Assembly (NCBI GenBank): GCA_022579005.1
Contig: MU401621.1
Span: forward strand, 1-64,000
Length of the DNA: 64,000 bases
Origin: Poronia punctata
Lineage: Eukaryota; Ascomycota; Sordariomycetes; Xylariales; Xylariaceae
Reading direction: 5' to 3'
Position 1 is the first letter of the stretch; each line of letters starts with the position of its first letter. The notes under the pieces are model-generated. The model saw only the letters and a program-made list of their open reading frames with translations. It was not told the DNA's origin and did no database searches. Below are positions 45,884 to 56,463 of this stretch, piece after piece. The translations under genes and the position numbers were made by a program.

Positions 45884-45971
45884 AGATACGTTCTTAGGAA
45901 GCATACAACATAAGTGGAGTTGGGTTCGATTCCTAACAGCGCTATATGGTTATTCCGCCTTTGGCTTCTTT
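45884..45971 (+). repeat. 88-bp direct repeat, copy 2, with box-B-like motif
   Basis: This is the exact second copy of 45560-45647, 324 bp downstream. In this copy a box-A-like GGCTCACGTTG lies about 55 bp before the GGGTTCGATTCC box B, inside a sequence that can form the hairpin GAGCCG/CGGCTC. Right-hand flanks of both copies keep partial similarity (GTTAC a few bases on), so the ancestral unit was longer than 88 bp. A tRNA-derived SINE or a local duplication of a tRNA pseudogene would both fit. Confidence 0.75.
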
Positions 45972-46381
45972 GCTGCAATGTTACCCATCTGTAATCAGTA
46001 TGTATACCAAATACACGGATGTGTCAACTGGAATGGCTATCTACTCTACACGTCAATAAAATCAATGTATGAGATGATAAGTTTAACCTAGTATAACCTT
46101 CAAGCCGTGTTCCTACTCATATAGTCATTCTACAATCTACTCAACTTCTTGTTCACATACAAATATTGCATGAAGTCTTGTTCAGGCTGACTAACCTACT
46201 TCCGTGCTAGCCTGGTGTCTGAATAAATCCGAAAATACTGCCTAGGCACGATAAGGCTCTCGGTTCAAACTTGCCGTCTTATCTCAAGCCGCTAATGGAT
46301 TCCACGTTTCAATAAACTTGCTTGCGGCGCAGCACCACCCTTACCACTTCCTGTAACCGCCTGTGCCTAGACCGCCTACCT

Positions 46382-46707
46382 TACGAGGTGCCTGTGAGGT
46401 AAGGTGTTCATTGCAAAGGTAGTATGGGTCTCGTATCCACTTGCAAATGGGTCCCTTGGCATGGTAAGGTACTTATGAAATTTGTATAGGAAATTGACTA
46501 AACCAATAGAATTGCGCGCTCAACACATCAGCCTTATTAAATCAACCTATAGCAGTGAGGGATAGGTCTGTTGAGTGGCCAGGCTGAGCATCACATGTAC
46601 CTCTTTTTGCAAGGGGAGAAAATCCTTACCTGAATAAGTAATGATAATCCCCCCCTTGCAAAAAAGTGACCTGCCAAATGAACACCTTACCTCACAGGCA
46701 CCTCGTA
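46382..46707. mobile_element. Candidate MITE with perfect 31-bp terminal inverted repeats
   Basis: The 31 bases at 46382-46412 (starting TACGAGGTGCCTGTG) are the exact reverse complement of 46677-46707. The outermost TA on each side could be a TA target-site duplication, which would make the element 46384-46705 with 29-bp repeats, as in Tc1/mariner-type MITEs. The interior has no coding capacity and holds a second inverted repeat, CTTTTTGCAAGGGG at 46603-46616 against 46652-46666. The family is not one I recognise. Confidence 0.65.
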
Positions 46708-47014
46708 GTACTCGTACTTGTAGGTTTTTATTAGTATGGCTCTTTAGCACATAATCGTACACCTACATTGTAGGTAGACCTATCTTTGTCAGTGATCTTT
46801 AATGTACCTAGTTGAACCATCTAGCAGATGACAATCTTGATAATTACATGTGATATTGCTCAATATTGCCTTCCGGTTTACAGCTCCCGAATGATCCTCA
46901 ACAGATTCGCAGGCCCAGGATGGTTATCGGTTAAGTGAAACATCTAGATCAACTTTCCACACCGACCTCCCATGACGCATAAGCTGCAGTGAGGGCAACT
47001 GGTCCCCCCACAAC

Positions 47015-49770
47015 ATGTGTGAGAGTCCCGACCCTTCCACTCCTGCGTCGGAACATGTGTCGACCTATCCCAGCCGGCCCGACGATTTGCGATTGCTTTC
47101 GCGATCTCCCCACCCCTATACTCGCCGACCATCCGAGTTGCTCGAGCCTTCCGGTAGCTATCCGCTCCGTAGAGACCTGGCCAAGGAGAGCTCACCACCC
47201 ACAGACAGTGGCACCGAAGCCGACGACGAACACTTTCTCAAAGGCCTACCCGCCCCGAGAAGACCGTACAAGGGGCTACGTGGCCACACCGATGTGTCCT
47301 CGGGTACATCTACTCCTCTCCACGCATCTACAACTCCTGCCGATGAAGATGGCCGACGAGTCTCCTTTGGCGCAAAGCAAGATGCTACATGGATCCAGCC
47401 CTCCCAACCGGTTGCGACGGATAGGTGGAAGAGGAAGAGGGGGAGGGAAATTTTACGCCGATCTACCGAATTGTTTCTTCTCGGAAGCTTGAGCTTCTCG
47501 GTATGCGCAAATACGGACGTGCGGGTGATATTGCTCAAGTCGAGCCAAGGTAACCCCCCATTGCGTGCACTAGAACCATTCGTGAGTGGAGGATGCGGCA
47601 GGCTAACTACCTCGGCCCCCGTCTAGAAATACGATATGCTACAGGCGTTGCGGCGTTTCTTCTCGTCCTTTATCCATTACGACTGCTGGTCTGGGCCTAC
47701 TGGCATCGCAAACCATCGAAAAGTCTACCCATTGCAGTCCCGTCGTCGTTCGATCCAGCCCCCCTTTTCTACCCACCGATTATAACGACGCTGGTTTCTT
47801 CGTTGATTGCTGTCAACAACCCGGCCGCGCTTCTACCTAACATTATTCTCGCATTGTGCGCTCTACCACAAGCGCTTATACCAACGCCCTCCCCGGTTGG
47901 TGAAGGACTCAGCCCGCTTCACTGGGCGGTATCATGCATGCCATTTTTCTTGCCCCGTCACACATCGGGTCTTGGTAGTCTGCAGACGGACATGGGGACA
48001 GCGCCAACGATGTCCATGGCAATTTCCCCCGAGACCGCAACTCTCCTCTATCCTTTGCACCGTACTCTCCTCGGGGTCTTACACGCCCTGACCGCTACGA
48101 GTCTCCTACCTTCCGAGCTCCAATTGCTTTCCGTGGCCCTCATCAATATCCTCCTCTTGTCCGTCTCGTCACAAGCCACCATTCTGAGGGCTATGCTGTG
48201 GGTGGGGGGCCTCGATATCCTGGTTTCCTGTACCCAACCGATCCAATGGGGAATAGCTCTCGCTCGAGTGCCCAAGTGGCGCTTCAAGCGTCCATCGAAC
48301 ACTGTTAAACCAAGTACGTCGTACCTTTCGATGCTAATGTCGTGGCGAAGGATGAGGCATGATCTGTTCCATGCGCCCTTAGATAGCTCTTCCTGCAGCT
48401 CGTGCGAGGCGATTGACGATCCAGGTGACTCGCCCGACCCGAGCGCCACTACCTCGAAGGCCCTTTCGCGGGTAAGAAGCATAAATGTGGCCGGAACACA
48501 AGGTACCGAGGCCAGCTTCTTCTCAGGTATCGACGGCGGCGACGAGACAGAGAGAAAAACAATGGCCCGTAGACACACCTTGCCAGGAACAAGCAAGCAA
48601 CGGAAGTCTCCGACGCATACACCCTCTGGCCGAAGGAAGCGTGCAGCATCCATCTCAGTGAAAGCGTTTGCTTCACTCACCTATAAACAGGCCGTCTTTC
48701 GCAAGTGGACATATGCGGCGTGGGTTTATCTCTGCATTATAGGGGCTGTTTTCATCCCTTTACCCGTCGTCGGTGTCAAGGAGGTGGTCATGTACGATGC
48801 ATTACATGGCGACGAGCCCGTCGGCTGGGCATTGGGTTATCTCTTTGGGAACTTGCAGTGGTTCAGATGGCAGGTAGTCAGCCACAACCTAGGACGATGG
48901 ATTTGCCTCCCCCCTATACTCCGTAGGGGCACGGACGCTGCCGAGTTTGGAGGACACGGATGGATTGAAAACTATCGAGCATCCTTGGGCGAAGCGAATA
49001 CTCGATTGTTGCTCAGTGCATACTGCATAGTCGTCATCGCTATAGGACTCGTTGTCGTCTACAGGCTGTCGCCGGTCTGCGAGGTGGATACGCGTCGAAA
49101 GGTCTTCCACTTTATGATGGTGGCTATGTTCCTTCCGGCGACTTATGTCGACCCATGCTTTGTAGCGCTGGCACTTTCTATAGTCCTGGCAGCCTTCCTT
49201 CTGCTCGACCTTCTCCGGGCAAGCCAACTGCCTCCCTTGTCCAAGCCACTCGCCTACTTCCTAGCGCCATACGTCGACGGGAGAGACCTTCGAGGGCCTG
49301 TCGTCATCTCTCATATTTTTCTCCTGATCGGCTGCGCTATACCTCTCTGGCTGTCGCTTGGATCACTCGGGAGGTCGGGGGATGGCCATCTGCTGGGATG
49401 GGAAGTGCCTACCCGGGAAGTCGCAATGGTATCCGGTGTGGTCTGTGTAGGATTAGGGGATGCCGCCGCGTCGCTGGTCGGACGCCGGCATGGACGCCGC
49501 AAGTGGCTCTGGGGCGGAGGCAAAAGTCTAGAAGGTAGCGTGGCCTTTGCAACGGCGGTCTTCCTGGGATTGATGGCGGCCCATACGTGGTTGCGTCTGG
49601 GCGGCTGGTCTACAAACGACCATTACGGCACAACTTGGCAGACGACGATGCAGGGGGCGGGAATGTGCGCCGGTCTGGCCAGTCTCACCGAGGCTGTGTT
49701 GACAGGCGGTAATGACAACGTCGTGGTGCCTGTAATCTTATGGACCTGCGTGAAAAGTCTTGGCGTTTAG
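47015..49770 (+). CDS. sec59: Dolichol kinase (Sec59 type)
   Basis: Two exons: 47015-47549 and 47627-49770, giving 892 aa. The intron 47550-47626 has a CTAAC branch site and a pyrimidine-rich acceptor, and it alone restores the frame. Residues 1-160 are a hydrophilic, Pro/Ser-rich cytosolic tail. Multiple membrane segments follow (for example GVAAFLLVLYPLRLLVWAY, IIGAVFIPLPVVGV, LLSAYCIVVIAIGLVVVY). The C-terminal CTP-transferase signature is clear: RRKVFHFMMVAMFLP and the CTP-binding loop GLGDAAASLVGRR at 787-799, followed by GGGKSLEGSVA. The enzyme phosphorylates dolichol with CTP in the ER membrane and supplies the lipid carrier for N-glycosylation, O-mannosylation and GPI anchors. The central loop (about residues 400-500) is low complexity. 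Confidence 0.9.
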
Positions 49771-51924
49771 GGGTTCATTAGGCATGATACGAGTAGGTAA
49801 AGGATCATTGACGAGACATGGGTTCAGGTTGCATCGCTTGGCGTACGGTCGGACCGGAAAAACAGATGATTGAGTGGCAAGTATAGAGTCGTGATGCGGG
49901 TGGAAAATAGGTGGAATATTCTGTCTTTTCTCGTTGAGCGAATGCATTTACGCGAAGCTTTTCAGTGCTATGATATCTCATGGCAGTTTTAGGGTTCTTT
50001 GAACCAAGTAGACACAGACCGATATAATACATAATAATGTCATGGAAGTGAAATAAATCAAATCAAATCAATCACGTCTCATTCCGCGGAGAGATGGCCA
50101 TCTTTTCACCCACCTAACGTTACTTGGACCATCAAGGCGTAAAGGGGACGCCCCTGTCTACCGCCCATCTACGTAGGTAGTCGATCTAATGAAAATAGCC
50201 TATTGATACGATATCTCCTCGATAGTGATGAATAAGTAATAATAAGCTTCCTGCATTGCACTACCTAAGTAGGTATCTAATCTTGATGAAACAGTCAAGG
50301 CTGAAGCAAGACGCGTCCAAAAAAATCTAGGACTCGTCAAAAGTTGTTGCCTTAAGGATCGGCGCAATGCATGGACTTTTGCATTCCGATTTCTTACTAA
50401 GCCTTTCCCCCTTTTTTGCGTCTAACCAGACTTCGGCACATTATGCGCTTTGATGAGTCACCCGCCGAATGTGTAAATTCCGCATTCTGTCACCAAGACT
50501 CAAGAGGCATGTTGGGGAGTAACTGGGGTAGAAAAGGGCGATTGCGACACCAATTAGGTAGATTGCTTCCCGCTCGGCAAGATCCCCGATGATTTTATTT
50601 GGTGTTAAACGGACGTGCATGTAGGTACCCTCGTGGGATTGCCTACCTTAGTATTTACGAGTAGTCTTGGTGGGTGAGGCGGACACTGTGACGCAACTCC
50701 CTGATATACGCGTATATAAGGGAGGTTCTTTTTAAGAAGCTTGATTCTAACCTAGGTTAATGTCCTATTTTATATGACAGCTTTTGCTGTTACCTTCACG
50801 TACAATAGGTAAACTGATATGGCGACATATGACCGAATTGAAGCTACCTACTCCCACGCCGCCAAGTGGTAGATAGACTAAGCTACGTAGAGTATAAATC
50901 CGACTTGCAAAAGTTACTCAAATGCCGTAGCTGGGAGTCGGACTGAGCTGACTGGGTGGAACGGTGGCTTATAGGACTCCTATACGAGTCTACTGCTCAA
51001 TGCAGCTGCTAAAAGTACGATATCTGCCAACTAGTGTAGGATTAGGTAGGTAGGTAGGTACCTGTATTAAAGTTCCTGAACGTGGGGAAGCTATCAGCCG
51101 GGAACTCCAATTCCGAGTCTACATCTATGCAGCATCTCACCATTTCACTTGTCTGGCCGTGAGTTTTGAGGCCTCATTTGTTTACCTACAAAGTCTGATA
51201 TTAATGACTGCGATAGGCTCTGCAAAGCGCCGGGCTTGGATACGTTTTATGCGCACTGTATGAGACAAGAGCTGCCACAGCTCGTTGCCTACCTCTTGTA
51301 CCTTCAACAAACAATGTACCACGTACGTATTCGTATAGGCAAAATGGGCTGCAAGACTACTCGTATGTACTCGTAGCCTTGGGCAATGAGCGCCCTCCCT
51401 GTATGCCATCCTGGCGCAATTCCGACAGTTTCCCTTCTTACCCCTGCAGCACGAGCCATATTGTGGTGCTATCTTTAGTTGATTCATTAAAGTTGTTGCT
51501 GTGCCTGAGGGAAGGGACGTACAAGTAGGGAGGTACGTCAGCTATACAATCATCACTGATCAGGCAGCAAATTAAGTGTTAGGTTAGTTTAGAGAGTCCT
51601 TTATATGGCCTGTTTCCTTCGAGCGTTGGAAAAGTTGTCAGCATTGTTAAAGTCCAGTCTAGAGCGCTTGGAAATTGACAGTTATCTTTAATCGATCGCG
51701 CTAGTCCAAGGAATTTTGTGTGTATTAAGGTTAAATGGTTCCCTTTATGTTTCTGAGGCCCAAGTTCCATGTAAAGATTGCTTAGGTGAAGCAACCCCAC
51801 CTTAAATCATATCAGTCTCCCCCCAGACAGACCCCTAAGGCATTGCCGCTGCTTCAATCCTACAAGTACTTCCTGCGTCCCGTACGATCTCATCATATTC
51901 AGCCGGGCCCCGCCGCTCGACAAC
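49771..51924. other. Gene-free interval upstream of the Zn2Cys6 gene
   Basis: This 2.1 kb holds the sec59 3' end and the promoter of the regulator. There is a palindrome TATACGCGTATA at 50704-50715 and a TAGG tandem near 51044-51062. ACGAGTA and TACCTA words are frequent. A 94-codon open frame at 51786 runs through the true first exon in another frame and is not coding. Confidence 0.5.
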
Positions 51925-54719
51925 ATGTCCTCTGGCTCGAAGACACCGAGAGTTCTCGCCTGTGTCCTTGTAAGAAGAACCCCGCACAACGAGCCGACCC
52001 GGTCTTGATACCGCTCACAGCGCTCACACTGTTCTTCGCACTAGTGTCAAAATCGCAAGATCAAATGTGATCGCAACAGCCCCTGTTCAAACTGCGGTTA
52101 GAGAACCCCCTCTTGACAGCTTCGCACTCTGCTTATCTCGGCATAAACTAATTCAGGTGTATATAGTCAAGGTTGGTGCACTATCTTAAACAATATAGGA
52201 TAGAATCAGGGTTATTGGCCACCCCCGTGGACCCTTTTGCTAAGCTGCCGTTGCCTAGGCCAATGTCTCGTGTACCCCTAGCACGCCGGCGCCTCCCCGT
52301 AAGCGCCGGAGACCAAACCAGGACTTACAACAACGGCTCGCGCGATGTGAGGAACTACTCTCTGAGTATACTACAAATTCGCGCACGCCCTCGTCTGCCG
52401 CAGACACTACAAGCCGCGACGAGAGCTGGAGACCCATGGGCAAGCTAGTCATCGATGACGATGGTACCAAGTTCACCGACAGCCATCTCTGGGCCTCGGT
52501 ATACCACGAAGTAAGTGAGTTTGTCTACTTGGTACTCAGAAAAGCAGTTTGGTGATTCAGCCCCTGGTACTAATTTCTAAACCTGATCTCCTTTTTAGAT
52601 CTCAAGTATAAGGGAGATTCTGGAAGACGACGATACCAATGATGAATATTATACGCCTAGTGACTTGCGGACGCCTGATCACAATGCAGAGCTTATCCTA
52701 TCGGAATGCTCCGACGGAAATCTGGAAGATCTACGACCCTCCCCTACGCAGGCCTTTCGTCTCTGGCAGACCTTTCTCGAGAGGGTGAACCCATTGACCA
52801 AGGTCATCCACGTACCGTCTGTGCAGCCCAAACTAGTGGAAGCCACCGCGGACCCTTGTTCTATTCCCAAAAATGTCGAGGCTCTCCTCTTCTCTATTTA
52901 CGTCGTGGGTGTGGTGGCGCTGAGCGAAAAGGAATGCCAGCAACAACTCGGCTGTTCCAAAGACGAAGCTTACCAACGCTTTTCCGCCGGTTGTCGCATA
53001 GCCCTGAGACGCATCGGCATACTGAAAACCTACGATATAGTGATATTACAGGCTCTGGTGCTGTACCTGGTAAGCCTGAAGCCATCCCAGAATCGGTCGG
53101 GGCTAACGACGTCAAGCTCTCCCTGGCAGGCCGCGTCGACCGTCATGCTGCCTGGATATTGAACGGCGTAACGGTGAGGATAGCGCAGAAGATGGGACTC
53201 CACAGAGACGGCGAGCTACTCGGACTGCCTCCTTTTGAAACCGAGATGCGTAGGAGGATATGGTGGCAGATCATCTTGATCGATACTTACCATGCACTCC
53301 TATCCGGTCTCGGCCAAGCTCTGCTCCCACGGTCGTGGGACACAAAGCGGCCGAGTAACCTTCACGATGCGGATCTTTACCCGAACATGACAACACTTCA
53401 ACCGAGAGACGGACCGACGGACATGATCTACTGTTTGGTATCCTACGAAATGGCTAGCATGATGGCAGATACACCAAATCTGGAGGCCGTTATATTGGCC
53501 AACGAGGTCAGTGATACCAGTTTTTAACCCCTTGGCTTAGAGATCCCCACCTACCTCGGGATGAGTGTCAAGCGATAGATCATGGACATAAAGCCGGACT
53601 CCATTCCTGCCATCTCTCCATATTACCCGAAACCTTTGGAGTTTAAGAGAGAGGGCTGACGGTTGTATTATTTCTAGACAGGATCCGATACGGCGCCTCG
53701 AGAGGAGATCGAAAAAGGACGCCAGCGCATACAAGAACTACGTGATTCCGTTGGCGATTTACTGGCCCGTTATTGTGACCCGTCAATGGGCCCGATACAC
53801 GAGCTCTCGGAAAAAATGTGGCCCTTAGTCACAGCGAAGTGCAGCATGCTCATTTGTCCGGCGGAAGACCAGCCTGAGGTATGTAAACCATATCATGTTT
53901 GTCTTGACGACATTGATAGACCCTCCTCTCGGTCAAACGAATTCTGTTTGCTCCATAGGCTGGAAACCATATCCCTGTTTATGCTATGGCAAGGGCAGCA
54001 ACGAACTGACGCACGTGCTCTCGCAGTGGGGTACTGAGATTCATAATTCTGTTGATAACCTATTCAAGATCTCCATTGCTTCTCTCGAAGGCGACCTTAC
54101 CTTATACCGCACCACAAAGGGACGAGGGCCATTCCTGTGGTTTTGTGAGTGCGAGATGGATAATAGCGCCGCCTATCCGGTTGCTAACACGTGGACCATA
54201 GTGCTCAGCCATTTTCAGCTCGAGATGATGATATACATGGCAGGCCAACTAAGTACGCGAACATCAGGTAAGCTGGTGGAGAGAGCCTGGGCCGTCATAG
54301 ACGAGCACTACGTATTTCACGAAGAGCTTTTTGCCCTGTCAAGCAAGACACACCTGGCGTTAGCCATCTTCGTCGTCAGAGCCTGGAAGGCGCGGGAGAA
54401 ATATGTGCGAGAAACAACGGGATCTGCACCCATACCACCCGCATACATTGTCAGGCTGCAAGGCTTGGTGCCTTCGACGGAGACGAAGCAGACGCGTACA
54501 GATGAAGCGGAAAAGAAGACGGAAGCCAACGTGCCCGTACCTAATAGGACCGCTGCCCAAGGTTTCGATCTGCCGTGGGATCAGATGCTCGGATTTGTCG
54601 ATACGGGAGCCTTGGATTGGGACATGTTTGCGGGAAGTAACAACGATAATGGCATGGCGATGAACCCGACGGCTTACGGGTTAGGTTATGCAGGTCAGCA
54701 AAACAACTCGTGGATGTAG
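51925..54719 (+). CDS. Zn2Cys6 transcription factor with fungal-specific regulatory domain
   Basis: Nine exons are proposed: 51925-51969, 52045-52096, 52168-52172, 52259-52510, 52599-53069, 53117-53506, 53678-53878, 54027-54144, 54202-54719, giving 683 aa. The zinc cluster is Cys13-x2-Cys16-x6-Cys23-x5-Cys29-x2-Cys32-x6-Cys39, with NRKIKCDR as the DNA-contact stretch. A 5-nt microexon is needed to join Cys32 to Cys39 in frame. A basic linker and a short coiled coil (RLARCEELLSEY) follow. The middle homology region includes GVTVRIAQKMGLHRDG and MRRRIWWQIILIDTY. The C-terminal part (EGDLTLYRTTKGRGPFLWF) matches a common subgroup. It should bind CGG-type sites in the nucleus. The target genes are unknown. 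It is 1.7 kb upstream of an MFS antiporter on the same strand. Introns range from 47 to 171 bp. Confidence 0.86.
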
Positions 54720-56463
54720 TATCTGCCAGATCGATAGATGTCTACGTGCGGTCGAAATGGCTGGTTGGATTAGAGGGACGCTTGGATAGACTAGGCAACG
54801 GACCTCGGACTTGTAAAAAGTTTACTGTCGCTTCTCATCACCTATATATAATATACTCCGCTAACCATGTTCTTCTTTACAAGTACCTCCTTTTCTCTGT
54901 CCATTTCGATACGGGTGATGGATATGTACCTACATATATGAAATGGATTCAAGGTGCGATGCCACAAAATTCGCAAATTTTTACAGATGTCCGCGCATAC
55001 ATGTAGATACCTAACAGTATATACCCAAGTGTACAAACCTTGGTGGGTTCAGGATATATGACCGATTATTTGCGATATCTATAAATTGTTTAAGACCATG
55101 AAATATTTTAGTGGTTATGCCGTAATTATGTGCATAGGTTAGATAGTACGTAAATATAAGCAAGTTAGGTAAACTACTCGTAAAAAGATGACCTCTTTAT
55201 TGACCACTAGACAAGATAGACGTTAAAAAAATATGCTACTAATACTACTACTACTACTGACCACTAGATCTTTCTATTCCCCGTTTGCCGTTGAGATCCG
55301 TACTTGTTCATCAATTGGAACTGCTTGTGTCGAACATGGTTTATTATAGGAAAACACACGTGGTTCCCGGATTAAGGTTAGTTCAACCTAAAAACTTATG
55401 TAAACTCATAGACTCGTACTTTATCTCCGCTTTGCTTTGAAAATAAGTACCCGACTCGTCGGACAATAAATAAAAGGATCCGAACTTGGATCTCGGCTCC
55501 GAAGCTTTCAGTGCGGGTCCGACTTGTCTGAGACATTAGGAAATTAGATCCTCTATTTAACAGCGGATTTTTAGTGTTCCCGCCCGGTATTTTGTGAAGT
55601 GGAGGTATTTAACCTAGGACGTACTTGCTCAGTAATGGTTGTTGTAATGATTTGGGCTGGGGCACTTGCCTTTTCCGATTCATTAGATCTTATCAAAAAT
55701 CCTTGTCGCATCGCATCGCGTCGGCTGTCGATTGTGGGAAAGGTAGGATCGATAGGTCATTTTGCATTTGTCTGGACTGACCCCCCCCCCCCCCGGTTGC
55801 CCAAACTTCTCGAACGTTACCTCTTTCAGAAACGCGGGTTGTTAACGGACCCGAACACTGCGCTCATCCGTGAGTGCGATGATTGATGACTCCGCGCCTC
55901 TGACCAATGAGCCAAGGAATAGCGACTGCCGTTTCCTAAACGAGGGCACCTACCACTTCACTCCCCTGTTCGATATAATATGCGCCCTCACCCTGTAGCG
56001 GGACTGCCAACTACGGTTTGTAACAATCCGTTGTCCGAGACCCTACCCGTATCTAGGTACCTACAGCCTACAGCCTACAGGTAAAACTTTTGTCGCGCAT
56101 CCACGTCCACTTTCTTACCAGCTTTCAACCTGGTAGTCTGGTCTGTATATAGGCGGGTTCGGTGACTCTACCGCATACTTTTACGACGATTATATATATA
56201 GACCTACCTACATACCCGTCTATGACGCATTTGTGTCTTTGTTCATGACTCTCATCAAGCTTTGTGTACCCTGCCTGCTCTGTTAAATTCACCGTCCTTG
56301 ATTTATCCATCTATACAAATCATTCCCATAAGACCTGGGATCTCCTATTGTGGTCAAATAACGACATACCTACGACTGGTGTGGTATCACGGGACTCAAA
56401 CGAGACTTTTTTAGGTATCTCAGAAAAGCACAACCAGCAAAGCCAAGTCAAGCAGAGGCCGGC
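54720..56463. other. Gene-free interval between the regulator and the MFS gene
   Basis: This contains the 3' end of the Zn2Cys6 gene and the MFS promoter. It is AT-rich at 54980-55260, with an ACTACT microsatellite at 55237-55258 and a run of fourteen C at 55781-55794. The leader directly before 56464 lies in CA-rich sequence. I see no additional gene. Confidence 0.5.

Larger units (their letters stand above)
43414..47014. other. 3.6-kb gene-free block with repeats
   Basis: No gene model can be built over these 3.6 kb on either strand; all open frames are below 105 codons and lack motifs. The part next to 43414 is the mucin-like gene's promoter. The centre (45550-46330) has two 88-bp direct repeats and other tRNA-like fragments, and 46382-46707 is a candidate MITE. 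This is the most repeat-rich segment of the window apart from the left-edge block. Confidence 0.55.

Noticed and set aside
51786..52070. 94-codon frame taken as a separate small gene
   Set aside because: It runs across the true first exon and first intron of the Zn2Cys6 regulator in another frame; the zinc-cluster reading explains the region better.
52173..52448. 91-codon frame beginning in the regulator
   Set aside because: It follows the wrong frame; the frame that continues Asn-Val-Ser-Cys-Thr-Pro agrees with the regulator's linker and downstream exons.
53895..54026. Coding use of the sequence before the eighth exon of the regulator
   Set aside because: Joining it to exon 7 shifts the frame, whereas the acceptor at 54025-54026 restores it and gives a Trp-Gly-Thr-Glu start that fits the domain.
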